This document shows positions 1-5,524 of a stretch of 5,524 bases of DNA, one piece after another (position 1 is the stretch's first letter; every line of letters begins with the position of its first letter). A model generated the notes under the pieces. It did not search any database, was not told where the DNA came from, and saw only the letters and a list, made by a program, of their open reading frames with translations. The translations under genes and the position numbers were made by a program. The stretch is from Humisphaera sp. (GTDB taxonomy: Bacteria; Planctomycetota; Phycisphaerae; Tepidisphaerales; Tepidisphaeraceae), in the NCBI GenBank assembly GCA_025351525.1, contig JANXVV010000501.1:1-5524 (forward strand), written 5' to 3'.

Positions 1-25
1 TGGGCGTCTCGCCCATGCTTTTTTT
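1..25 (+). terminator. Intrinsic terminator for a rightward gene left of the window
   Basis: On the plus strand TGGGCG-TCT-CGCCCA (1-15; stem possibly longer before the window edge) is followed by TGC and then seven T residues (19-25). This mirrors the minus-strand terminator next to it. It would stop a plus-strand transcript arriving from outside the window. The upstream gene is not visible, so its use is inferred from structure only. Confidence 0.55.
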
Positions 26-53
26 CCGCCAAAAAACATGGGCGAGACGCCCA
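1..53. repeat. Inverted pair of short palindromes with perfect 17-bp outer arms
   Basis: Bases 1-17 are the exact reverse complement of bases 37-53. Each arm is itself palindromic. The right copy reads CATGGGCG-AGA-CGCCCATG (37-55, 8-bp stem, 3-base loop). The left copy reads TGGGCG-TCT-CGCCCA (1-15), and its stem would be 8 bp if the two bases before the window are CA. The space between the arms is T7 (19-25), CCGCC, then A6 (31-36), which allows five more A-T pairs (19-23 with 31-35) after one mismatch. The element can therefore fold as one long hairpin or as two small ones. I recall similar palindromes as common extragenic repeats in planctomycete and related genomes, but this window cannot show copy number. 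Confidence 0.85.
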
Positions 54-55
54 TG
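31..55 (-). terminator. Intrinsic terminator of the yajQ operon
   Basis: Read on the minus strand, CATGGGCG-TCT-CGCCCATG (55 down to 37) forms an 8-bp GC-rich stem with a 3-base loop. It is followed at once by six T residues (36-31), the standard shape of a rho-independent terminator. It lies about 220 bp downstream of the last leftward gene, with no other gene between, so it probably ends the yajQ/membrane-protein transcript. Confidence 0.7.
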
Positions 56-155
56 CCACCAGTTTTTCAAATGACCCAAGTCGAAATCAGAACAAAGCCC
101 GAAGGGGAAAATGCAAAGCTCGAAAAGGCGGGGATGGTGGCCGTGGGGAAGATCA

Positions 156-192
156 CTTCCAGTCTGCCTTCGGAAAACAGGCTGGAAGCCTG
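156..192 (+). repeat. Overlapping intergenic hairpins (REP-like element)
   Basis: Two foldings compete here. CTTCCAGTCTG (156-166) pairs with CAGGCTGGAAG (178-188) over 11 bp with one T-G wobble and an 11-base loop. Alternatively, CAGGCT (178-183) pairs with AGCCTG (187-192) around the loop GGA. The second form has the same layout as the palindrome at 37-55: a perfect stem, a three-base purine loop, and CCAC just downstream (CACCAC at 193-198). No T-run follows, so it is not a typical intrinsic terminator. It lies in a gap with no supported gene. Confidence 0.5.
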
Positions 193-239
193 CACCACAA
201 CGTGGCACCAACCTGACAACTGCTCTAGATGATGAACTC

Positions 240-278
240 CACGCCGGGGTCGTCGCCTGCGGCTCCGATCCCGGCGTG
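240..278 (-). terminator. Strong hairpin directly after the membrane-protein stop codon
   Basis: CACGCCGGG (240-248) pairs with CCCGGCGTG (270-278) over 9 bp. The stem extends by a G-T wobble and two more pairs (249-251 with 267-269), leaving a 15-base loop. It begins at the base next to the TGA stop (281-279) of the leftward gene. There is no T-run after it on the minus strand, so it may protect the 3' end or act as a weak or factor-dependent terminator, with the terminator at 31-55 as backstop. Confidence 0.45.
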
Positions 279-632
279 TCAGAATCCATGCCACATAAAT
301 GGCCATGCCATTTGCAGTGCCCTTGCGATGGCGATCAGTGCGGCCGCATCGAGACCAGCCATAAACCAATGCTTCTCCAGGGCATCCCCCACAAGCGCAT
401 AAATCATCCACGGCACTAAAACGACAAGCAGTGCCCACCAGACGACAGGCCGCTCTCTCGCCAGAAAAAACGCCAGAACAATTCCCGCCACACCCGTCGC
501 GAGCCATGCCCCGATGACCCACCCCGGTACGACTTCACCGCGCGATCGCACCCATAACAGCATCGCCGCGCTCAGCACATATGTGGCGGCCACCCCCGCG
601 AAAATCCATCTGGCGATTGCAAGTTCTCGCAC
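279..632 (-). CDS. Small four-helix integral membrane protein, function unknown
   Basis: The product is 117 aa and I do not recognise its family. Four hydrophobic segments are clear, at about residues 9-28, 35-58, 62-82 and 89-112, joined by short loops. The loops carry charge: RSRGE at 29-33, RER at 59-61 and DALEK at 83-87. It is rich in Trp (nine or so), Ala, Val and Leu, and has no signal peptide apart from the first helix. I chose the GTG start at 632-630 because GAGGA (639-643, overlapping the yajQ stop) sits 6-7 bases upstream. The gene lies 9 bp after yajQ on the same strand, so co-transcription is likely. The hydrophobic pattern, ribosome binding site and operon position make it a real gene despite its size. 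Its role cannot be inferred, and adjacency to yajQ may not mean shared function. Confidence 0.72.
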   Translation of the reverse strand: MRELAIARWIFAGVAATYVLSAAMLLWVRSRGEVVPGWVIGAWLATGVAGIVLAFFLARERPVVWWALLVVLVPWMIYALVGDALEKHWFMAGLDAAALIAIARALQMAWPFMWHGF

Positions 633-638
633 GACTTA

Positions 639-643
639 TCCTC
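639..643 (-). promoter_or_regulatory. Shine-Dalgarno GAGGA deciding a GTG start
   Basis: GAGGA on the minus strand overlaps the TGA stop of yajQ (644-642) and lies 6 bases before the GTG at 632-630. This supports the non-ATG start of the membrane protein and suggests translational coupling to yajQ. Confidence 0.65.
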
Positions 644-1139
644 AACGATAGTTGGTGAATTGCAGCGGAATGCCCAGCGGGTTGGCCCGCAGATGGGCCA
701 TCACCGCCTGCAGGTCATCCTTCTTGGCGCTGGTGACCCGCAGGGCCTCGCCCTGAATCGACGCCGTCACCTTCAGCTTCAGTTCCTTGATTGCCTTCTG
801 GATGATTTTGGCGGTGTCCTTTTCGATGCCATCCTTGAGCTTCACCTTCTGCCGAACGGTCTTATGGGTGGCGTGCTCAATCGTCTGTGGGTCGAGGCAT
901 TTAGAGTCGACGCCGCGTTTGATCATTTTCTCGACGACCACTTTGCGGACCGCTTCAAGCTGCGCCTCCTGGTCGGCGGTGAAGGTCAGTTCCTTCCCCT
1001 TGCGATCGAATTCCACGGAGGCCGCCGATCCTTTAAAATCGAACCGGGTGGTGATCTCCTTGATTGCCTGGTTGATGGCGTTGTCCATCTCCTGAAGATT
1101 GATTTCGCTGACGATGTCGAAGGAAGAGTCTGAGGCCAT
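642..1139 (-). CDS. yajQ: YajQ family nucleotide-binding protein (DUF520/UPF0234)
   Basis: The product is 165 aa, close to the 163 aa of E. coli YajQ, and aligns along its full length from memory. Hallmarks are FDIVSE at residues 7-12, RFDFKGS at 32-38, LKDGIEKDTAKII at about 101-113, KLKVTASIQG at 121-130, DDLQAVMAHLR at 141-151 and the C-terminal PLQFTNYR at 158-165. Family members are soluble cytoplasmic proteins with two ferredoxin-like, RNA-binding-type domains. Some homologues, such as the Xanthomonas one, bind cyclic di-GMP and influence transcription; others have been reported to bind nucleotides or tRNA. Whether this copy binds cyclic di-GMP is not shown by sequence. The ATG at 1139-1137 places FDIVSE where the family has it. 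No Shine-Dalgarno precedes it, and a -10-like TATGAT lies 6 bases upstream, so the message may be leaderless. It is the first gene of a probable two-gene leftward operon. Confidence 0.95.
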   Translation of the reverse strand: MASDSSFDIVSEINLQEMDNAINQAIKEITTRFDFKGSAASVEFDRKGKELTFTADQEAQLEAVRKVVVEKMIKRGVDSKCLDPQTIEHATHKTVRQKVKLKDGIEKDTAKIIQKAIKELKLKVTASIQGEALRVTSAKKDDLQAVMAHLRANPLGIPLQFTNYR

Positions 1140-1145
1140 GGCGCC

Positions 1146-1174
1146 ATCATATGCCGCGGCGACGGCGGCACCAA
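1146..1174 (-). promoter_or_regulatory. Probable sigma70-type promoter of yajQ
   Basis: On the minus strand TTGGTG (1174-1169) and TATGAT (1151-1146) are separated by exactly 17 bases. The -10 matches the consensus at 5 of 6 positions, the -35 at 3 of 6. Only GGCGCC separates the -10 from the yajQ ATG, so transcription would start at or next to the start codon. Confidence 0.5.
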
Positions 1175-1211
1175 CCGGGATATTCGCGTTCGGCCCTGTC
1201 TCCGGTGGATT

Positions 1212-1239
1212 TTGCGATGGGGCGGGACCGGGCTACACT
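1212..1239 (+). promoter_or_regulatory. Possible promoter of the methyltransferase gene
   Basis: TTGCGA (1212-1217) and TACACT (1234-1239) are 16 bases apart, each matching the sigma70 consensus at 4 of 6 positions. Nine bases separate the -10 from the ATG at 1249, and no Shine-Dalgarno sequence is present there. The expected transcript would have a leader of only a few bases. Confidence 0.4.
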
Positions 1240-1248
1240 GAAACCTTC

Positions 1249-2916
1249 ATGGACCCAAACACACTTTACTATGGGGACAATCTCGACATTCTCCGGCGGT
1301 ATGTGGCGGATGGTTCAGTCGATTTGATTTACCTCGATCCACCGTTTAATTCGAATGCCGATTACAACGTGCTGTTTGCCGAGAAGGATGTAACGCAACC
1401 GCACTCGCAGATCAGGGCGTTCAAGGACACTTGGACGTGGGACATGGAGGCCGCCGGTGAATTCGGTGAAGTGCTGCGGTCGGGTCACGACCGGATGGCG
1501 CGGTGCCTCAAAGGTCTTCACGATATTCTGGGTGGCTCGGACATGCTGGCCTATCTGTCGATGATGGCGATTCGGCTGATCGAATTGCGCCGGGTGCTGA
1601 AGGCCACGGGTTCGATCTATCTCCACTGCGATCCGACCGCGTCGCACTATTTGAAAATCCTGATGGATGCGGCTTTTGGGCCGGAGAATTTTCTCAATGA
1701 AATCGTCTGGAAGCGCACGCACGCCCACGGGGGTTCAAAGCGATACGGTCCCGTGCATGACTCGATTCTGTTTTACGCCCGTTCGCAGGAATACCGGTGG
1801 AAGGGTTTCCACACGCCGTACAGCGAAGAATACAAGGAAAGTTTTTTCCGTTTTGAAGATGCCGACGGACGCCGTTACCGCGCAACTATTCTCACGGGAT
1901 CGGGCACGCGAAATGGCTCTTCGGGGAAGCCATGGCGGTACATCGATCCGACATCCGTCGGCAGGCATTGGGCGGTTCCCGGATATGTGCGGAAGCTGCT
2001 GCCCAACCCGCCGGTGAAAACGGTTCAGGAGGCATTGGATCAACTCGATGCGGTGGGTCGGGTGCTTTGGCCGAAGAAAAAAGGTGGGACACCATCGTTT
2101 AAACAATACATGGATGACATGGAAGGCGTTCCCGCGCAGGATGTGTGGACGGATATCCATCCCATTTCGTCGCAAGCTCAGGAACGGCTCGGATACCCCA
2201 CCCAAAAACCGGAGGCGCTTTTAGATCGGATTATTGCCGCGAGTAGTTGCGTAGGCGACCGGATCCTCGATCCCTTCTGCGGCTGCGGGACGACGATCGC
2301 CGCCGCCCAGAAGCTTGGGCGGGGTTGGATCGGCATCGACATCACCCATCTTGCGATCAACCTCATCAAGGTCCGCCTTGCCGACGCCTTTGGAACGAGC
2401 GCGGCGTACAAGGTGACCGGTGAACCGCGCGATTTGGAAAGTGCCCGCGCGCTTGCCGCCGTCGAGAAATATCAGTTTCAGTATTGGGCACTCGGACTCA
2501 TCGGCGCGCCCCCCATGGAAGAGAAGAAGGGTGCCGACCGCGGGATTGATGGCCGACTCTACATGACCGATGCGATCGGCGAGACCAAGACGATCCTTAT
2601 TTCAGTCAAAGGCGGGCACGTCACCGTCAGTCAGTTGCGCGACCGGCGGGGCGTGATCGAGCGGGAAGAAGCGGCAATCGGCGTCTTCATCTGCCTTGAA
2701 GCACCGACCGCCCCCATGCGCAAGGAAGCGGCGGAAGCCGGGTTCTTCCAAACCAAATCGGTTTCCGGCACTCAACATTCCCGCCTGCAAATTTTGACGA
2801 TCGAAGACCTATTGGCCGGTAAGAAGATCGACATGCCCGCCCAGCAGGAGATTCGGTCGTTCAAGCAGGCACCGAAGGTAAAGGGAAAGCAGAGCGATGA
2901 GGGGAAGTTGTTTTAG
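1249..2916 (+). CDS. Beta-class DNA methyltransferase fused to a C-terminal nuclease-like domain
   Basis: The product is 555 aa and would transfer a methyl group from S-adenosylmethionine to an exocyclic amino group in DNA. The catalytic motif IV is DPPF (residues 30-33, within YLDPPFNSN), which favours N6-adenine over N4-cytosine. The probable target-recognition region spans about 155-310. Motif X is YPTQKPEALLDRII (316-329), and motif I, the cofactor loop, is DPFCGCGTT (341-349), followed by WIGIDI (360-365). The order IV-X-I defines the beta class (N6_N4_Mtase family). Residues from about 405 form a second domain with GADRGIDG (428-435) and ISVKGG (451-456), resembling the D...xK core of Mrr-like PD-(D/E)XK nucleases, though Ser occupies the usual Glu/Gln position before VK. 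The tail (about 535-555) is Lys-rich. I chose the ATG at 1249, as YYGDNLDIL then sits at the usual N-terminus; an upstream TTG at 1099 would run into yajQ. No separate restriction or specificity gene is visible. Cleavage activity and target site are unknown. Confidence 0.92.
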   Translation: MDPNTLYYGDNLDILRRYVADGSVDLIYLDPPFNSNADYNVLFAEKDVTQPHSQIRAFKDTWTWDMEAAGEFGEVLRSGHDRMARCLKGLHDILGGSDMLAYLSMMAIRLIELRRVLKATGSIYLHCDPTASHYLKILMDAAFGPENFLNEIVWKRTHAHGGSKRYGPVHDSILFYARSQEYRWKGFHTPYSEEYKESFFRFEDADGRRYRATILTGSGTRNGSSGKPWRYIDPTSVGRHWAVPGYVRKLLPNPPVKTVQEALDQLDAVGRVLWPKKKGGTPSFKQYMDDMEGVPAQDVWTDIHPISSQAQERLGYPTQKPEALLDRIIAASSCVGDRILDPFCGCGTTIAAAQKLGRGWIGIDITHLAINLIKVRLADAFGTSAAYKVTGEPRDLESARALAAVEKYQFQYWALGLIGAPPMEEKKGADRGIDGRLYMTDAIGETKTILISVKGGHVTVSQLRDRRGVIEREEAAIGVFICLEAPTAPMRKEAAEAGFFQTKSVSGTQHSRLQILTIEDLLAGKKIDMPAQQEIRSFKQAPKVKGKQSDEGKLF

Positions 2917-2951
2917 ACCAGCAGTGGCCGTGGAGCCGCATCGCGAAGATC

Positions 2952-2955
2952 AAGG
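2952..2955 (+). promoter_or_regulatory. Weak, distant Shine-Dalgarno before the AsmA-like gene
   Basis: AAGG lies 12 bases before the ATG at 2968, longer than the usual spacing of 5-9. It is the only candidate in the 51-bp gap after the methyltransferase stop. No convincing promoter is visible in that gap, so read-through from the methyltransferase gene is possible. Confidence 0.3.
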
Positions 2956-2967
2956 TAGAAACCGAAC

Positions 2968-5466
2968 ATGACCCAACGAAATTCACGCCGATGGATGTTC
3001 CTTGGCGTGTCCCTGATCGTCCTCACCGGCCTCTACTTCGGAGCGTGCGCGCTGGTGGCCGAGGTGATCGGCAAGCGTTTAAAGGAGATGGTCGGCACCA
3101 ATCTCAATGCCGCATTGACGATCGGCCGGGTTCGATATCACTTCCCCTATGGCGTGACCGTGACTGATGCGTCGATGGTCGATCTTGCGATGGATCAGGC
3201 ACCGGTTGAACTGTTTCAAGTTCAACAGGTCGACCTGCAATTGGCCGAGCTTCCCGGTCGCAACAGACCACTACTGATTGAAAAATTGATTTTGACAGGG
3301 CCGTCCATTCATTTGATTAAAACGAGCCGGGGTCTCGTCGGCCAACAGGGGTTGGTGAAAAGCGACGGATCGAAAGCGGCGAAGGCACCGCTGAAAAATA
3401 AGCTGTCGGAAATTTTTCGACTGCGCCGATTCGCCATCGACGGCGGGAAGATTCTCTACGAAGACAGGACCAAGCCCAATGCCAAGCCGATGGTGTGGAC
3501 CGGGTTGCACATCGATCTAAATACGACCCTTCAGACCGGCGCGGTGTACGGGTATCACCTGGTCGCGAGCGATCTGCCGTTGGCCGAGTTAGCGATGGCG
3601 GGCAGCTTCGACATCGACACGCTGAACCTCGTGGTGAGGGATCTTGGGTTCAAGGTGAAGGTCGGCGAGCGCTCTTCGGAAGAAAAACTCCCGAGCGAGT
3701 TGCAGGAAATTCTCCGGGCCAATCACATTGAAGGAACGTTGCGGATCACCGGGCAGGCGACGGTGCCATTGCTCTCGACCGCCGCGACGAAGTTCGACGT
3801 GCGATTCGATCTGCCGGGCGTGACGGCCACGATGCCGCGCCTTGGTGCATCGCTCGACCGCATGGCGCTGAAACTGCGATGCGGCAGCAGTGAGGCACCG
3901 GGTTCGGAATTCGCCACTTCGCAGCCCACCACCGTTCCCACGACAAAAAACGCGAAATTGCCGCCGCTTACCGTCGCCATCGAATTGCTGGACGCGGGCA
4001 GCGGGGATACGACACTGCACATTGAAAAAGGATTGGCTCTGGTCGACCAAGCCGACGGTGTCTGGAAGGTGCGCGATCTGCTGGGAATGTTGACCCTCGG
4101 GAGCAACTACGATTCGCTTCCGACGCAGTTGCAGAAGCTGTTCTCGCACCTTCGATGCCATGGCAAGTTGCAGTTTACGGTGGCCGCCAGCGGCCCGATG
4201 AAACCACCGGCGGGGGTGCGGTGGGCGGATGCGATTCAGTACGAACTGGTGGCCTTCCCGCGAGAATTTTCGATTCAACCCGATCAGTTCCCGTTGCCGA
4301 TCGACAAGCTTTCCGGATCGATCCACCTCATGCCCGGTCTGGTTCGCCTGGAAAATCTGGAGGCGGTGTACGGCGGGGATAAGCTCTTCGTCGCCGTCGT
4401 ACGCCTGCCGCTCGATCGGATCGAGCGAGAGATTCGGTTGAACGAAGTGAACGGCTCGGTGGATTTCGGGCCGGCGCAGCACTATCCACCACCGTTGGAA
4501 AAAATACTGGCTCCCCTGCATCCCGGCGGGCTTTATACGTTGGCCGGCAACTTCGCGATCCGCCCGAAGGAAAAGCACGGGTTCGATTACAAACTCGATA
4601 TTTCCAGCGACCGTGCCGCGCTGGCCCCGTCGATCTACCGCTTCCCGCTCAGCGACGTCCGATGCGACATCGCGGCGTCCGGTGCGGGTGAAAACGGCAC
4701 CGTGCAAATCTCCCGCTTCAACGCCATCGCGTTTGGCGGGCAACTCAATGCGACCGGGACGATCAAACCCGGCAAGGTACTGACGTACCAGGGACAGGGT
4801 GGTTTGGTGGGCGGCGATCTACAACAGTTTGCCATGGCGCTGGCGACGAAGGATCACGAGCCGTTGAAAATGTCGGGCAAGGCGTACCTGCGGGTGTTCG
4901 TCAGCGGAACCGAAGGCCGTGCGGATCGCACGTTGGCGGACAACGTTCGCGCCAAGGGTGAGTTTGAAATTCTCGAAGGAAACTTCTGGGAAGTGCCGGT
5001 CATCAAAGACATCATCGGCGGGGTGCAAGTTGCGCGCGAAGCCCTCACCGCCGGGCAGGCCGCCGGCACGTTTGAAATTTTCGACCAGAAGGTGGAACTG
5101 ACCAACGCCGCCGTCAGTGCTCCTGTGCTGGGCCTGCAAGGCAACGGCAGTGTGCGATTCGACGGTCAACTGAATCTCCGCGTCGTCGGCGCCCCGCTGG
5201 CCGACTGGAAAGACAAACTAAAGCGCACCGGCATCCCCCTGGTGAGCGACGCCATCGGCGCCATCGCCGGCGGGGTGCAGAAATTTCTGAACTCCGCCAC
5301 CAGCACCCTGATCTACGAGTTCCGCATCGGCGGCACCGTCGCCAAACCGCAGATCAGCACCGTCCCCGCCCCATTCCTCAGCGACTCCGCCGCCACCATT
5401 TTCGGGAAGATGCTCGCCCCGGCGAAGGAAGAGCATTTGATCGATGCGGTGCGAGGGAAGAAGTGA
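2968..5466 (+). CDS. AsmA-like (AsmA/TamB/DUF3971-type) envelope protein
   Basis: The product is 832 aa. A basic N-terminus (RNSRR, residues 4-8) precedes one hydrophobic segment (about 9-31), so it is probably an inner-membrane-anchored protein with the rest in the periplasm. The body is predicted to be mostly beta strands with alternating hydrophobic residues. A Ser/Thr/Pro-rich linker at about 306-333 divides it in two. The C-terminal third looks most like AsmA-family proteins: FGGQLNATGTI (589-599), GNGSVRFDGQLNLRV (725-739), and the closing strand YEFRIGGTVAKP (783-794), which fits the G-T-x-x-x-P ending common in the family. Characterised relatives such as AsmA, TamB and YhdP are elongated grooves implicated in phospholipid transport to, or homeostasis of, the outer membrane; that role here is inference. 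The ATG at 2968 begins just before the membrane anchor. It lies 51 bp downstream of the methyltransferase gene, with no evident functional link. Family assignment is by pattern, not alignment. Confidence 0.78.
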   Translation: MTQRNSRRWMFLGVSLIVLTGLYFGACALVAEVIGKRLKEMVGTNLNAALTIGRVRYHFPYGVTVTDASMVDLAMDQAPVELFQVQQVDLQLAELPGRNRPLLIEKLILTGPSIHLIKTSRGLVGQQGLVKSDGSKAAKAPLKNKLSEIFRLRRFAIDGGKILYEDRTKPNAKPMVWTGLHIDLNTTLQTGAVYGYHLVASDLPLAELAMAGSFDIDTLNLVVRDLGFKVKVGERSSEEKLPSELQEILRANHIEGTLRITGQATVPLLSTAATKFDVRFDLPGVTATMPRLGASLDRMALKLRCGSSEAPGSEFATSQPTTVPTTKNAKLPPLTVAIELLDAGSGDTTLHIEKGLALVDQADGVWKVRDLLGMLTLGSNYDSLPTQLQKLFSHLRCHGKLQFTVAASGPMKPPAGVRWADAIQYELVAFPREFSIQPDQFPLPIDKLSGSIHLMPGLVRLENLEAVYGGDKLFVAVVRLPLDRIEREIRLNEVNGSVDFGPAQHYPPPLEKILAPLHPGGLYTLAGNFAIRPKEKHGFDYKLDISSDRAALAPSIYRFPLSDVRCDIAASGAGENGTVQISRFNAIAFGGQLNATGTIKPGKVLTYQGQGGLVGGDLQQFAMALATKDHEPLKMSGKAYLRVFVSGTEGRADRTLADNVRAKGEFEILEGNFWEVPVIKDIIGGVQVAREALTAGQAAGTFEIFDQKVELTNAAVSAPVLGLQGNGSVRFDGQLNLRVVGAPLADWKDKLKRTGIPLVSDAIGAIAGGVQKFLNSATSTLIYEFRIGGTVAKPQISTVPAPFLSDSAATIFGKMLAPAKEEHLIDAVRGKK

Positions 5467-5468
5467 GT

Positions 5469-5524
5469 CTGCGCTTGAGCCGCGTCAATAAAAATTTCGC
5501 TCTGCGGTTAGCCGCGACGCGCAG
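5469..5524. repeat. Start of a GC-rich palindromic repeat, cut by the window edge
   Basis: CTGCGC (5469-5474) is the reverse complement of GCGCAG (5519-5524), and CGCGTC (5481-5486) of GACGCG (5516-5521). AGCCGCG occurs twice in direct orientation (5478-5484 and 5510-5516). A local hairpin CTGCG (5502-5506)/CGCAG (5520-5524) encloses GCGG-TTAG-CCGC (5504-5515). The element begins two bases after the stop of the AsmA-like gene and probably continues outside the window. An AT-rich stretch (about 5487-5497) lies between the arms, but I see no canonical terminator. Confidence 0.45.

Noticed and set aside
1..200. Possible CRISPR array from the repeated palindromes
   Set aside because: There are only two copies of one palindrome, in inverted orientation with no regular spacers. 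The third hairpin has a different sequence.
38..232. Plus-strand reading frame of 64 aa starting at the left palindrome
   Set aside because: It starts inside the terminator repeat and runs through the hairpin element. It has no ribosome binding site and no recognisable protein character.
67..522. Minus-strand frame of 151 aa overlapping the membrane protein
   Set aside because: It is Cys/Arg-rich without pattern and overlaps the hydrophobic, SD-led 117-aa frame, which is much more convincing.
660..1133. Plus-strand frame of 157 aa opposite yajQ
   Set aside because: It is the antisense shadow of yajQ, which is unmistakable on the other strand.
1099..1248. N-terminal extension of the methyltransferase from a TTG codon
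   Set aside because: The extra 50 residues overlap yajQ antisense and cross its promoter region, look like low-complexity sequence, and precede the point where the family normally begins.
3037..3048. Possible lipoprotein cleavage site (FGAC, residues 24-27) in the AsmA-like protein
   Set aside because: Phe at -3 and Gly at -2 do not fit a lipobox, and AsmA-like proteins are normally anchored by an uncleaved N-terminal helix.
3589..4743. Long minus-strand frame of 384 aa within the AsmA-like gene
   Set aside because: It is Arg/His/Gln-rich with no domain signature, as expected from the antisense of a GC-rich gene with strong codon bias. The plus-strand frame has a membrane anchor and family motifs.

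Overview
The window looks like an ordinary chromosomal segment of a moderately GC-rich bacterium. Small perfect palindromes are scattered between the genes. A long, single-anchored AsmA-like protein implies a two-membrane cell envelope. Together with the palindromes this suggests the Planctomycetes/PVC group, but that is recollection-based inference and no gene here is diagnostic. I see no phage, transposase, CRISPR, rRNA or tRNA.

Layout, left to right. Bases 1-55 hold two copies of a short palindrome facing each other, each followed by a T-run on its own strand. This forms a compact back-to-back terminator. Bases 56-278 carry no convincing gene but contain two further hairpins, at 156-188/178-192 and 240-278. 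Next come two leftward genes: a small four-helix membrane protein of unknown function (279-632) and, upstream of it, yajQ (642-1139). They are 9 bp apart, with a Shine-Dalgarno sequence overlapping the yajQ stop, so they probably form one operon ending at the terminator at 31-55.

A 109-bp divergent intergenic region (1140-1248) separates yajQ from two rightward genes. Each side has a sigma70-like promoter whose -10 box lies only 6-9 bases before the start codon, so both transcripts may be leaderless or nearly so. The first rightward gene (1249-2916) encodes a beta-class DNA N6-adenine (or N4-cytosine) methyltransferase fused to a C-terminal nuclease-like domain of PD-(D/E)XK type. After 51 bp comes a large AsmA-like envelope protein (2968-5466). 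The last 58 bases hold the start of another GC-rich palindromic repeat, cut by the window edge.

Functionally, the three recognised genes (a YajQ nucleotide-binding protein, a solitary methyltransferase-nuclease fusion and an AsmA-like envelope protein) have no obvious shared pathway. I do not see a complete new system. The most interesting points are the fused methyltransferase with its non-canonical nuclease motif, the tight divergent promoters, and the family of intergenic palindromes, one pair of which works as a bidirectional terminator.
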